Of a stretch of DNA of 64,000 nucleotides, positions 1 to 10,327 are shown piece by piece. Position numbers and translations under genes: made by a program. The notes below the pieces were generated by a model. The model saw only the letters and a program-made list of their open reading frames with translations, ran no database searches and was not told the origin of the DNA. Every line of letters starts with the position of its first letter. Positions within the stretch are counted from its first letter, which is position 1. The DNA comes from Symsagittifera roscoffensis (Eukaryota > Xenacoelomorpha > Acoela > Convolutidae): the NCBI RefSeq assembly GCF_963678635.1, contig NW_026971169.1, forward strand, positions 16,001-80,000, read 5' to 3'.

Positions 1-630
1 TAGTCATGCTGTTAGTTCGTGCTTTATGGTGTTTAGTAAGCTGCGTTGGTTAGTTTGGATTGTCGAGCTCCCCACAGATTACTATCTTACTTTTTGTACC
101 AAAAGGGATACAAAACTTGTTAACGATACCCAACAGTCGATTGTTGTTGTCGTTGAGACCCTTCTTGTTGCTCCTTGAACTGCTTGCCGGATCAGTCTTC
201 TCCGCTAATCCCGAGACCCTTTCGGATTGAGCGCAAAGTAGCATTAACGTGCTTAAATTTTCAAATAACCCTACAGTACAAGCCTCGGTTATTTTTTATG
301 TTTTTTTGTTTTTCTTGGGTAGTATACTACTTTTTGTATAGTTTCTTGTATAACTTTAAGTGTTTTTGTTCACAAATTTCTCAGGGAACGAGGGGACGGC
401 CGACCCCCCACCATTCCTGGAACGGGAATTTTTGGTCTTAACTAGGTTAAAAAGCTATTCACGGGAATCCGGAAGGCTTCCGCGTTCCGAACTACCCTTC
501 CGACCTGGCGGTTAGGGCACTTTTAAGGGCGTTATTATGAGCATCCGCTCAGCACGGAGTGCTCGTTAACGATTCTGCCGGTCATGATGTTAAAAAAGAA
601 TAACACCCAGGAGCGACATAAAAACATCTA
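1..630 (-). mobile_element. Leader remnant of retroelement copy D
   Basis: Non-coding 5' leader of a minus-strand element whose body lies left of the window. It matches 45836-46577 block by block (the segment ending in ACCCAACAGTCGATTG, the block around 260, and the segment just before the LTR). About 160 bases of the 46080-46240 region are missing here. A primer-binding-site relic (CACCCAGGAGCGACA, 604-618) lies just before the LTR. The short reading frames here have no coding support. Confidence 0.7.
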
Positions 631-1366
631 TGTAACATTCGCCCGGAAGTACATATCGACGGAAAATAAAGCTAAGCTATAAAACGACTGGCCAGCGTCT
701 AAACAGAGCTCTACATGCTTTTCACCGCTTCGACCAAAGCAAGTTCCCTTGGTGGTCTTTGTAACATCGGGTGGACAAGAACGTTTTTGCTTTCGGCTTC
801 GGTCAAAGCACTCAAAATAACTTAAATATATGCAAGAAAAGTGAGCTCATGCCTGGGTCTCAGTATCCCCAGACCACGAGGTCACTCCTAAAAACAGGGC
901 TACTACTATTTATTATATTACTATTGTTTTTGTTCAGTAGATAAAAATCATCATCTCCATCGAAGATGGATCAACTCTTTCCCTCAACTCCTAGCTTCTC
1001 ATTCTCAGAAAATGAATCTAGATGTTAATTAAATTCAGTTCAGGACATAACTAGGAAGCTAAAATTTCGTATAAAATAGTTTAAGTTCAAGTCTCGAGAT
1101 CCCTCCGGATTCCTAAATCCGGGGAACAACGTTCTTATTTCCTCTCCGGAAGGCTGGATTCACGGTTTTATCAGCCTTCACCGCTGGTGTGAATTTCTTT
1201 GTAACGATTGTAGCGACACAATCGTTACAATTCGGAACGGTCTCTATTAATTCTCGGTTTTGATTTTCTATCCTTCGTTGTTATCTCTGTCGCAACTATT
1301 GTTGTTGTGTTTCTTTTCTGACTTTTTTCTAAAATGGCCATTTTCGACGTTTCTCGGAAGTGTGAC
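631..1366 (-). repeat. Truncated LTR of copy D
   Basis: It starts TGTAACATTC like the other LTRs and runs parallel to the LTR at 1367 for most of its length. It stops about 150 bases short, directly against the next LTR. It keeps the internal hairpin at 1199-1230. In element orientation this is a 5' LTR that has lost its outer end. Confidence 0.8.
1199..1230. other. LTR hairpin, copy D
   Basis: Perfect 13-bp inverted repeat (TTGTAACGATTGT, 6-base loop AGCGAC, then its complement). The LTRs at 1367 and 31726 have a hairpin in the same place with different stem bases. Confidence 0.75.
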
Positions 1367-2249
1367 TGTAACATTCGCCCAGAAGTACAAATCGACGAAC
1401 AATAAAGCTAGGTCCTAGGACGACTGGCCAACGTCTAAACAGAGCTCTACATGCTTTTCACTGCCTCTACCAAAGCCAGTTCTTTTGTGGTCTTCCCAAC
1501 ATCGGGTCGACAAAAACTTACTGTTCTCCGGCTTCAACCAGAACGCTCAAATTAACTTAAATACATGCAGGAATAGTGAGCTCATGGCTGGGCTTCAGTA
1601 TCCCCAGACGACGAGGTCACTCCTAAAATCAGAGCTACTACTATTTATTAAACTATTATTGTTTTTGTTGAGTAGATAAAAATCATCATCTCCATCGAAG
1701 ATGGATCAATCCTTTCCTAGCTTCACATCGTCGTAAATTGAATTCAGATGTTAAATAAATTCAATTCAAAACATAACCGGAAAGATAAAAGTTTATATAA
1801 AACAGTTTCAGTTCAAATCCCGAGACCTTTCCGGGTTCCTGAATCCGGGTAAATAACGCCCTTATCTTGTTTCCGGAAGGCTGCTTTTCTACTCTTCACC
1901 GTTGTTGTGAACGGCCTTGCAACGATAATAGCGACACAATCGTTGCAACTCGGAGCGGTCTCTACTAACTCTGCTTTTTCTTCGATTCTGATCTTCTTTT
2001 TTTTCGTAGTGATCTTCGTCGCAACTATTGTTGTTCTGATTTTTCACTGGTTTTCTTCTCAGTTCGAAGTGCGACTTCTCAGTTCGAATTTTTAAAATTT
2101 CAAAATACCAGAATATCTTGACCTTCACCGTTTGACTAATCGTCCCCATAACGTTACTAATCTCTTAAAACTGTCAATTCGGAAGTTTAGCTGCTAAAAT
2201 TTCGAATATGTCGAAGCTTCATTTTTGTCCATTCTGGTCAAATGTCACA
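1367..2249 (-). repeat. 3' LTR of copy B (883 bp)
   Basis: Complete LTR bounded by TGTAACATTC and AATGTCACA, near-inverted ends of the TG...CA type. It is exactly as long as both copy A LTRs, although the sequence is only loosely similar to them. On the minus strand an AATAAA lies near 1650. It abuts the truncated LTR of copy D on the left. On the right it continues into the 3' untranslated region of copy B. Confidence 0.85.
1917..1948. other. LTR hairpin, copy B
   Basis: 10-bp inverted repeat TTGCAACGAT ... ATCGTTGCAA. Compared with 1199-1230, a T-A pair has become C-G on both arms, which is a compensatory change. Confidence 0.7.
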
Positions 2250-2250
2250 T

Positions 2251-2262
2251 ACTCCGAGGACA
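2251..2262 (-). promoter_or_regulatory. Candidate polypurine tract, copy B
   Basis: The sense (minus) strand reads TGTCCTCGGAGT, then two bases, then the LTR. It is the counterpart of 9553-9564 with small changes. Confidence 0.45.
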
Positions 2263-2531
2263 GCCCGGTCAAGGTCCCCATTGAATTTTGCGATGTTCAG
2301 AAAATTGGTCCATTGTCATTGAACAGAATTTACAAAATGCACGAAATTACTTACATTTGCGTCATATCGACTCACTGCGGAATATAAATGGCATCATACA
2401 CACTACTATAGCCTTCCAAATTCTTTCACTAATCTGCATTTTTGCGGATATGACCTAAGATAAGACATCTTTTCTGACTTCCAATGTCAATGTCTTGATT
2501 TTAAAACTTTTTCTCCTAGGTTTTAAAAGGT

Positions 2532-2562
2532 GTTGGTTTGCAGGACAGTCCTGCCAACCAAC
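2532..2562. other. 3' UTR palindrome, copy B
   Basis: GTTGGTTTGCAGGAC, one central A, then its complement with a single mismatch: a 31-base near-perfect palindrome. Copy A has a different hairpin in the same place (9844-9867). Confidence 0.7.
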
Positions 2563-3113
2563 AAGCTAAAATTATCCTACTATGCTTCTTCCCTTCGGAA
2601 ATCTTGGTTGTTATTGTCCTGAATATTAAAATTAAGGAACTCTGTGGTTAGAAAGAACAATAAAACAACCTCCCTCTTCAAGAGATTATCCAAGTCTTTC
2701 ATGTCACCACAAAGTGATCAGTCGTCCTAGTTGATTAAAAACAATCATGCAGGCTGGAATATTTAAATGTGCTCTTTGCTCTAGCCTTTCTAAATAAAAA
2801 GTAAGTGTCTCTAAAGCCACCAACTAAAATCAAAATGCAAATTTATAAATGCAACAAATTCTTTTATGTCCAAAACTCAACTAAATGTTTCAGTTTTCAA
2901 TTACAACTTGGTTGCTTAGTTTCTCACTTGAGTTTTTGTCACACACATTAACCAATTCTGAGTTTTAACTTCTTCTTTTCGTTACTTCAATGTTTCTCCG
3001 TTTTTTCGTCGTTTAGAAGTTCTAAAACTTCAAATTCTTCTAATTTTCTTTCTTTTCGCATCTTGTTTTTCGGCCACTTGTCAATGTTCCATCTCCTCCT
3101 CCTGCGACATTGA

Positions 3114-6100
3114 CTATGCACTTTCAGTTTCTGTGTCTTGCAACACATCGTTAGCTATTCTGACGCTGTTGGAAGCAGTCCTCCAACACTTCTGCTCTTG
3201 TACCCTTTGTTTACAACAAGGTAGGGCATCCACGTTAGATTCTCTGTTCCTGCAGAAGCTGTTGTGAAGGCACAACGTCACGTTTCTCTCCAAATCTTCC
3301 TCCAATATCTCTTCTTTTTCCTTTCCACTGCGTTCACTTGTCCTGGAAATTCTCTTCACAGCGATGGTCACTGCATTCCGATGAGTCACGAAAGCTCGCT
3401 TGAAAGCTCCTGCCCCAATTTCCAGCTGATACCCACTGTACACTCTGCCGTTCTTCGACATATGCCTTTTGGCATATTCGTACTACCATGTTGGCTCTAA
3501 ACCATGGCATCAGTCGTCTTCTTGCCCATATCTTTTTCACTTCCATCGAAATGTTCAGAATGTTGCACATTGTCACAAAAAGATCCAAATCTTTTAGACA
3601 ATCCAATTTCTGCAATTGTACTCTCGTTGGCGCCTCCTCTCTATTGTTCTCTTTCACATGAGCATCCAGCCATCGTATCGCCATCATAACTCCCACTATC
3701 ACTATTGTTATGGGCCGTGATGAGTCTGGTAAACCCATGGAGAGCAGCTCTCCAGAGACCCAGATCAACACCAGATTACTACGCTCGGGATACCACCATG
3801 TTTGCAGCAAGCAGTGGCAGGGAAACTCGTCATGTGTCAACATGATGCTCCACCAATTACGCTTTCCCGAAGCTTCCAGTAGTAGTTCCACTTTCATCAT
3901 CACTCGGTGGACTTCATCATTCTCGTCTACTGTATTGTATTCTGTAACGGTTGATCCTCTCTGTTTTTGTCTTTCAAAGTCACTGAAGTTCCCACTCACG
4001 TATCCCATGATCTTCCTTCCCAGTATCGATTCTAACTCCTCCTTTGTTCTCTCTGCAACTGCTGAGAACATTTTGCACAGTAACTCGTAAAATTTTTCCG
4101 ACCTTCTTGTTAGTCTCAAGCACTTTGGCACTGAGAAGGCTTGGTCCACGATCATTCTCGTACTTTTTACATCCACAGCTACAAAATGCACCGGGCTCTT
4201 GCACATTGGAGCTAATGTCGATCCCATCAAATACGATAAGTTTCACTCTGTCGGATGTTCATTTCCGCTTCGATCGTTTCCCTCCATTTTCCTATAGGCT
4301 TTTGCTCAATTTTCAAAACTCCTGGAAACACCTCTACACTGATGGCTGTGACCATCTGATGTTTCTGTTCTAGATTCAATAGTGACTCTAAAGAACCAAA
4401 CATGCTGTAGAATCCTAGTGCAGTCACTAGATTCACCTCGGTTCCTCCATGGCAATCTGTAATCAGTTCCGTTTCCGTTCTTGCTTTCATCACAACATTC
4501 CCAAACAATATCGTCAACTGCTTGTGTTGCTTCTCTAGGGTTTTCACACAATCGAGACGTCCACAAATGTGATCTTCCAGTCCACAGACTTCTGCCAGAC
4601 AGTTCCCAGGTTTGACGTAGTCTTCTGGTCCCAGCCAGGCAACTCCACTGTCTCCCTGTTGCTCCTAGAGGCTGTTGTCATCACATTATATATGATATTC
4701 AAGTCACGCAGGTTACAGTCTGCATTTAGTTCCCTCTGCCCATCTTGTGTCGCCCGTAGTATCGAGTCAGCATTGGGACTAGGACACCATGATGGTCTCA
4801 TCAGTTCCCACACTACCATCAAGCTCGTTCTCAGCAATTCATCTGAGAATCCCAATCCAAACTCCACTCGTTTGTCGGATTCTGGCACGGAAGATGCAGC
4901 CACCTTTTCTTCCAAGACTAGTCCCAGCTTGGTCTGCGGATTAGCAGTGCTTTAAATCGTTGCAATTCTCGACGCCCAGAACCTTAGCAACGCTGCTTGC
5001 TCGTAATCAATGAAGCAATCGCGTATGTCTTCGCTCAGGAAAGGGTTGTACGCTATACATATGACTCCGGACACGTAACTGTTTGATTTCTTCCTGATCG
5101 GTCCACAGTACTCACTGGATTTTGGCAGTGCTACCATATATTCCTTAGTGAGCCTCAGTTCCTTGTTCGAGAATCTCCTGATTTCGTCTATTTTCCTCAT
5201 GGGTTCTAGCTCGTCGGGTCTTTCATGTTCACCCCCATTGGCTTGCTTTGATGCATATCCAGCAGTGCTAGCAAGAGTAAGGCTTTCACTCGTTCATCGC
5301 CCTCTCTCAGCATCTTGACACTATTGTTCAATGCTGGCACTGAAATTTGCTCTATCATGAATTGGATGAAACAGAGAGCGTCTCTCCGCTTTGCGCACGC
5401 TACTGCCCCCTCTTGGGTTATCAGATCCCTCAAGCTCGTCATCAGGAATACCTTCTCTTCTTTTGATCTTTTCCTCTCTTCTGAATCATATTCCCCGCGA
5501 GTCAGTCCCATCATGCACCAGGCGAACCTCAGTTGTAATTCGGTTCTCACGTAAGGTACTGCTATCAGAGCGTGTATCCTCGGCGTAGTCCTCATTTCTT
5601 CTTCGAAGTACCGTAACACCACTGCTTTCCATGGAAGGCTCACCAAATGCTCAATCGTTTCTGCCTGCTTCTCAGACGACGCTAGAGTCCCGTACGCTTT
5701 CTGCTTGAGGGTGGTGCCTTGCAGCATTGTCTCCAGATAACCTTCCATGGTACTCTTGTCTTCCATAGACATTAAGTTCAACATCTCCATGTATCCAACG
5801 GCGGGTTCATCTATTGACACAGTCTCCGACACTGTCAGTCGGTTATACTCCACTGGTATTAGTTCTCCCACAACACTTCACTTTCCGTGGTTCATGGGAG
5901 ACAGTTTAAAGACTTTCATAGTACTTTCTCCACATTGGCTGAGTATCTCCATTTCCAATGTTGCTCCAGTCGGAGTGCGGTCACTCCTTTTGGATTTATA
6001 ACCTGTTGATTTTATCCCTGCCATGAGAATGGGTGGCACCATCGCTACATCAGTCAACATTCTGTCCGTGCCAGGCAATTGATAATCACCTTGTCCCAAA

Positions 6101-8668
6101 TCCTTGAGTTCTTCGACTCGATTTATTGTCGCTGAATTGACAGCTTTTATCGATATTTTCGAATCCACCTTCATCTTTCCTGCTCTCCTCGGTATCACTT
6201 TGCTGCCTAGTTTCATCTTCATCTCATTGATCTTGTCAATCACCAGTTTCGATCGCATCGTTCTTATCCTGGTTCTTGACAGACATACCACCTCTCCTTT
6301 ATCCTCTTGCGGTGTCATCTTGGGAGAGTTTGCTTCACTTTCGTGAGTGGCTGAGTCAATCAACAACTCACTCAATCTCCCTTCACACTCGTCGAGTTTG
6401 TCAAGGACTTCCCGCATTAGTGGTCGGTTGAGACCTATTTTCAAAATGGACTGGGTTTCGTAGCTCTGAACTACCGTCCAGACTTTTTCCTTGAAGGCCA
6501 CTCTGTCCAATCTACATCCCGTCCTATTTTCATGGTCTCGGTGATGTACCTCTCACTCTTCTTCGGGCAACGTTCCCAAGAAAGTTACTCTGGCAGCGCC
6601 TTCTATTCTTCTTCTCCTCGAAGATTCCATGAGGAGCCTTTGTTCGTTTTCTTTTGAATTGCCCGGAAAGCTGCTCTCCGGCAAATTCCGTTTCATTTCC
6701 ATAGAATCCGACGGAGGTTCCAGTGTCGACGTACCTTCGTTTGCTGGTTCAGTCGCTTCCAACGTATCCACAATGTTTTCAAAGTCACTGAGGAAATTGA
6801 AATCCAGGCTGGATACTCCTCCTGTCGATGCCTTGTCGTCTTCCTTATCGGCTTGATCGGTATCCTGTTTCATGGGTTCCTCCGATTGACGGCTTCCTCC
6901 CTGCGCATCATCTCCTTCTGATGTATCTTTCGAATTTGAGGGTCTTTGCTTTTCAGTCTTGGCCCATTCCGGAAATTTTGGTATGATACGCCTGCCGGCT
7001 GATTTATCTTCCTCTTCTCCATGGACTACTTTGATTTCCTCACAGCCGAAGGGTATCAGGAAGGTTCTCGTCTGCAGCGTTCCTCCCACCGTTAACTCCG
7101 GTTTCACACTAGTCAAGATCAGGGAGGCCTCAAGTAATTGGGCTCTGCCTCTCATCTTCATATGCGCTAGGTTTAACTCCGCCCATTCCTTGTCAAATCC
7201 TCCAGGCTTGGGAGTCGCGGCATTGCTTATTCGGCTTTTCGTCACTTGATCCGTGTAGACAAATCTTGTATGCCGTAACACGGCGGCAATTCTACCCACA
7301 AATCATGGATCCATCGTTTCCGCGAATTTCACTACCCGTCCACTGCTGATATGAGTCTCAGGTGCAGCACCGACCTCCTGTATGCTTCCACTTTAACATC
7401 AGGGAACGCAAACGTGACTGCTGGTCCATAGATCACTGTCACAAACTCTTTGGCTCCTCTGATCAACGCTAAGGGATCGGTCCTCATAGCTAAGCTTAGA
7501 TCAGTTAGCAGGGGCATCTCACGTCTCATCCTTAGATCAGTTAGCAGTCTCACGTCTTCCTCCGTCTCAATCGTCTCATCCTCTCCCGTTCCAAAGCAAT
7601 TTTGCTGCAAAAGATACTGGATAAGAGTATGTCTCAGATTTCTTATCTTATTCCACGAATCCGTGGCTTTCTTCACGTCAAATTTCCTCACATTCTCACA
7701 TTCTCACGTTTCCATGGGTTATCGCAATCAATGTTAGAAGTCCATATAACTGCAAGTTCTGAACTCCTTCGGTGAGCAGTATTACCGGTCCCTTCACGAA
7801 GCTTTCTGCTCCAAACGTCACAAACAAGGCTAGTAGTTCCACGATTGATACTTCCGCTACTGCTTGGAGGAATTTCTTTATCGAGTACCGAGAGAATTTT
7901 GGGTAGACTTTCGCCAAGAAGGACGCGGTCCATCCGGCACCCAACCCTTCCAGCATGCTGTCTGTCCGTTCAAAGCCTTCCCCCCTTTCACTTTTTGGGT
8001 CCAAAAAATTTCCAGGGTAACTTGGAACATTCTGTTCACAAACTCGGCTGTCTTTTCCTCAGTATTTTTGGCCAGGTTCACATCCTTCACTAAGTAGGCA
8101 TGGATCTTCTTGATCATTACTGGGCCTTGCTCAAAAGCATCCGCACCCAATTCCGCTACTCGAGGAGTTAGATGTAGCCACTGGTTAGCCTCTGGTTCGG
8201 TTCTCAAAACCATCGCTTCCAAGTGAGCTCTAGTTTCCTGGGAATTTTTCCTTCTCTCTCTTTCTCCTGTTACGTCCATTCCTCGGAACCATAAGTCATT
8301 CGACGTCGCTATGATCACTCGATGGTTGTCTCCTTTTCCCGGTTTCAACTTGAGCTGTCGACTGAAGTTGGACAGTTCCAACACCAGCACCTCGTCCAAC
8401 ACTAGCATGTGTAGCGCATGTTCCTTGAATCCTCTCATTGCGTTCGAGATATCCGACCACACCGCAGGTAGTTCAGCCCTGAGTGGTCTCAGATTCTCCA
8501 TCTCTATCTTGCGATTTAGGGCCATATGATTACATCATATTTCTCTTCCAAAAGCAAAGCCACAATCGCATACACGAACTTCAGTCCATCCGGGAGACAT
8601 GCATACCCCGGAGACAGCGCGAACACTGCTCTCGATGTCATGTTGGTGAAGGAACCCTCCTTCATAGT
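3114..8668 (-). pseudogene. ORF2 C-terminal two-thirds, copy B (decayed)
   Basis: Minus-strand coding remnant homologous residue by residue to the copy A ORF2 at 10328-15849. Open stretches switch frame or hit stops near 3334-3461, 4230-4247, 4547, 4915-4952, 5200, 5871, 6510-6553, 7299-7332, 7691 and 7878-8004, so it cannot make one protein. Recognisable blocks shared with copy A include RRLMPWFRA, LTHRNAVT.AVKR, LCLHNSFCRNRE, SWCP.PNA and ELPAVW.DISNA. The low-complexity Asp/Ser/Glu stretch at 6550-7000 corresponds to the acidic region of copy A at 13500-13750. The upstream half was cut off at 8668 by copy A and continues at 32609. Function is unknown: I see no polymerase motif, signal peptide or convincing membrane segment. 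Confidence 0.75.
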
Positions 8669-9551
8669 TGTAACATTCGCCCAAAAACTACACAGCGACG
8701 GAGCGTAGAAAAAGTACCTATTAACGACTGGCAGGCGTCAGTTACCTTAATCCTACTCGCTTTTCACCGTCTCGACCTTGCCAGTTGATTTTCTGGTCTG
8801 TCTAGGGCAAAGTAAAAAGTTACCATTTTTAGGCCATCAGTCAAACGACTTTTGATCAGCTTTCCTTTACATGCGAACACAACCACATAGCTGAGTCTCG
8901 GATCCTCAGACTACGTGATTGTCATTAAAAACACGGCTCGAACAACCTATTTTAACATGTTTTTGTGTGACAGTTCTATATTAAATCCATTGGAGATGGA
9001 TTGACCCTTTCCTCTTTCTAGCTACTCATATTCTAAAATATCAAGTTACACCGGTGTTAATTTAAAGTTTCACGACATCCAAGTAGCTATAAAGTTAGTT
9101 CTATACAGTCCCTTCACATAAACAGTATCTGGGGGACCAATCCTCCGCTCCCGTAATATTCCTGCGATAACGCTCTTGTCTCTTCTAATTTGCGTCCCGT
9201 GAGGGTTCCGTGGTATATTTTTTCCCCCACTGAAGCCTCCTTCTCCACCAATATTCACTGCTAAGGTCCTTATCGTGTGTTGTTGCCACGATAATAGGCT
9301 TCGTATTTCTCGTCTCTTGTACGACTGTTTTTCACAATATCTGTCGTTGTTCTTATTTTCGTCACTTTTTGGCTCAAAATGGCCGTTTTTGGTATTTCTG
9401 AGAAATATCAACTTGAAAATCGAAATTTTAAAAATAAATATTCCAGAATATTCTGACCCTCCTTTCAAGCACTTTTTTGCTGTTAAGGCCTTTTCTCTCT
9501 GATTCGTGCTTCGTCGGAAGGTTGCGCTGTGCCATCTGGCAGAATGTCACA
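8669..9551 (-). repeat. 3' LTR of copy A (883 bp)
   Basis: Begins TGTAACATTC and ends GAATGTCACA, which are inverted 10-mers with one mismatch. It is nearly identical to 31726-32608, and similarity stops sharply at both ends. The left neighbour is ORF2 coding sequence of copy B. Confidence 0.93.
9270..9294. other. LTR hairpin, copy A left
   Basis: TTATCGTG, 9-base loop, CACGATAA. The right LTR has a ninth pair (C-G) at 32326-32352, which a single base change has lost here. Confidence 0.65.
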
Positions 9552-9552
9552 T

Positions 9553-9564
9553 ACTCCCCGGACA
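9553..9564 (-). promoter_or_regulatory. Candidate polypurine tract, copy A
   Basis: The sense strand reads TGTCCGGGGAGT, two bases before the 3' LTR, where the plus-strand primer of an LTR element is expected. The same 12-mer recurs inside ORF1 (19791, 22254, 22422 and close variants). Confidence 0.55.
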
Positions 9565-9843
9565 GTCTCCATCAATGTCCCTATTGATCGCATAACACCG
9601 GGTTATCGTCAAGTAGTTATCCAGTTTTCTGTAATCAATCTTACAAATCGCATAAGAAAATGAAATTTATCTACCCCACCTCAACTCACTACGTGTTCAC
9701 AAATGGCATCGTACTACATCTCACTGCCTTTCAACATTTTCACAAAATTTGCACCATGAGGAGTGTCCTAGATAAAATTTCTTTTCTGACTACTTACGTC
9801 GTCTTGCCATAAAACTTCTTTTCGCTCTTTGTGATTAAAAAGT

Positions 9844-9867
9844 GGGACGTGGCACGGCCACGCACCC
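9844..9867. other. 3' UTR hairpin, copy A
   Basis: GGG-A-CGTGGC, 3-base loop, GCCACG-CA-CCC. The sequence is unrelated to the copy B palindrome at 2532-2562 but it has the same position relative to the following conserved block. Confidence 0.6.
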
Positions 9868-10327
9868 GTTAAAATTAACTTAACGTCACTCACCAAGTAT
9901 AATCAGTTATTTATGCGGTCCTTTCAATATTAAAACTAAGGAACTATGTGGCTAGGAAAGTTATTGAGTTACCCACCCTTCTCGAGCGAGTTTACTCAAG
10001 ATTACCATGTCGCCACACAGTGAAATTGTGTCTTACACAGGTTAAAAACTTCAATCGTGTTTAAATAGGTAATTATACTCACCTATGTTCTATATATACA
10101 TACATAAATAGTCATAACTAAAATTTCTTTTTCAACAATTCAACAATTGCAACAATTTTCAAAGTTTGGTTTGACCAAACTAAATCAAAACAAAAAAAGT
10201 TTCACAAGTTCAATAATCAAAACTTGGTTGATTGGTTTAAGTTTTAGCACACAAAGACAATCAAGTTTTTTCTCCTTCTCTCCTCTTCTTTGTTCATCTC
10301 CATTCCATCACTTCTCCATCTTGATCT

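Larger units (their letters stand above)
2250..3113 (-). other. 3' untranslated region of copy B
   Basis: No coding signal. It matches the copy A 3' region in order: PPT-like motif at the LTR edge, a strong palindrome (2532-2562), then a block around 2620-2660 that resembles 9927-9960. The region 2700-3113 is otherwise AT-rich and featureless. Confidence 0.65.
9552..10327 (-). other. 3' untranslated region of copy A
   Basis: Non-coding stretch between the end of ORF2 and the 3' LTR. It holds the PPT-like motif at 9553-9564, a hairpin at 9844-9867 and a block near 9927-9960 conserved in copy B. The rest is AT-rich with no visible gene. Confidence 0.7.

Noticed and set aside
4569..4955. Plus-strand open frame of 128 codons
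   Set aside because: It lies opposite the ORF2 remnant of copy B and is a shadow of its codon pattern. Many similar plus-strand frames between 3 and 44 kb were dropped for the same reason.
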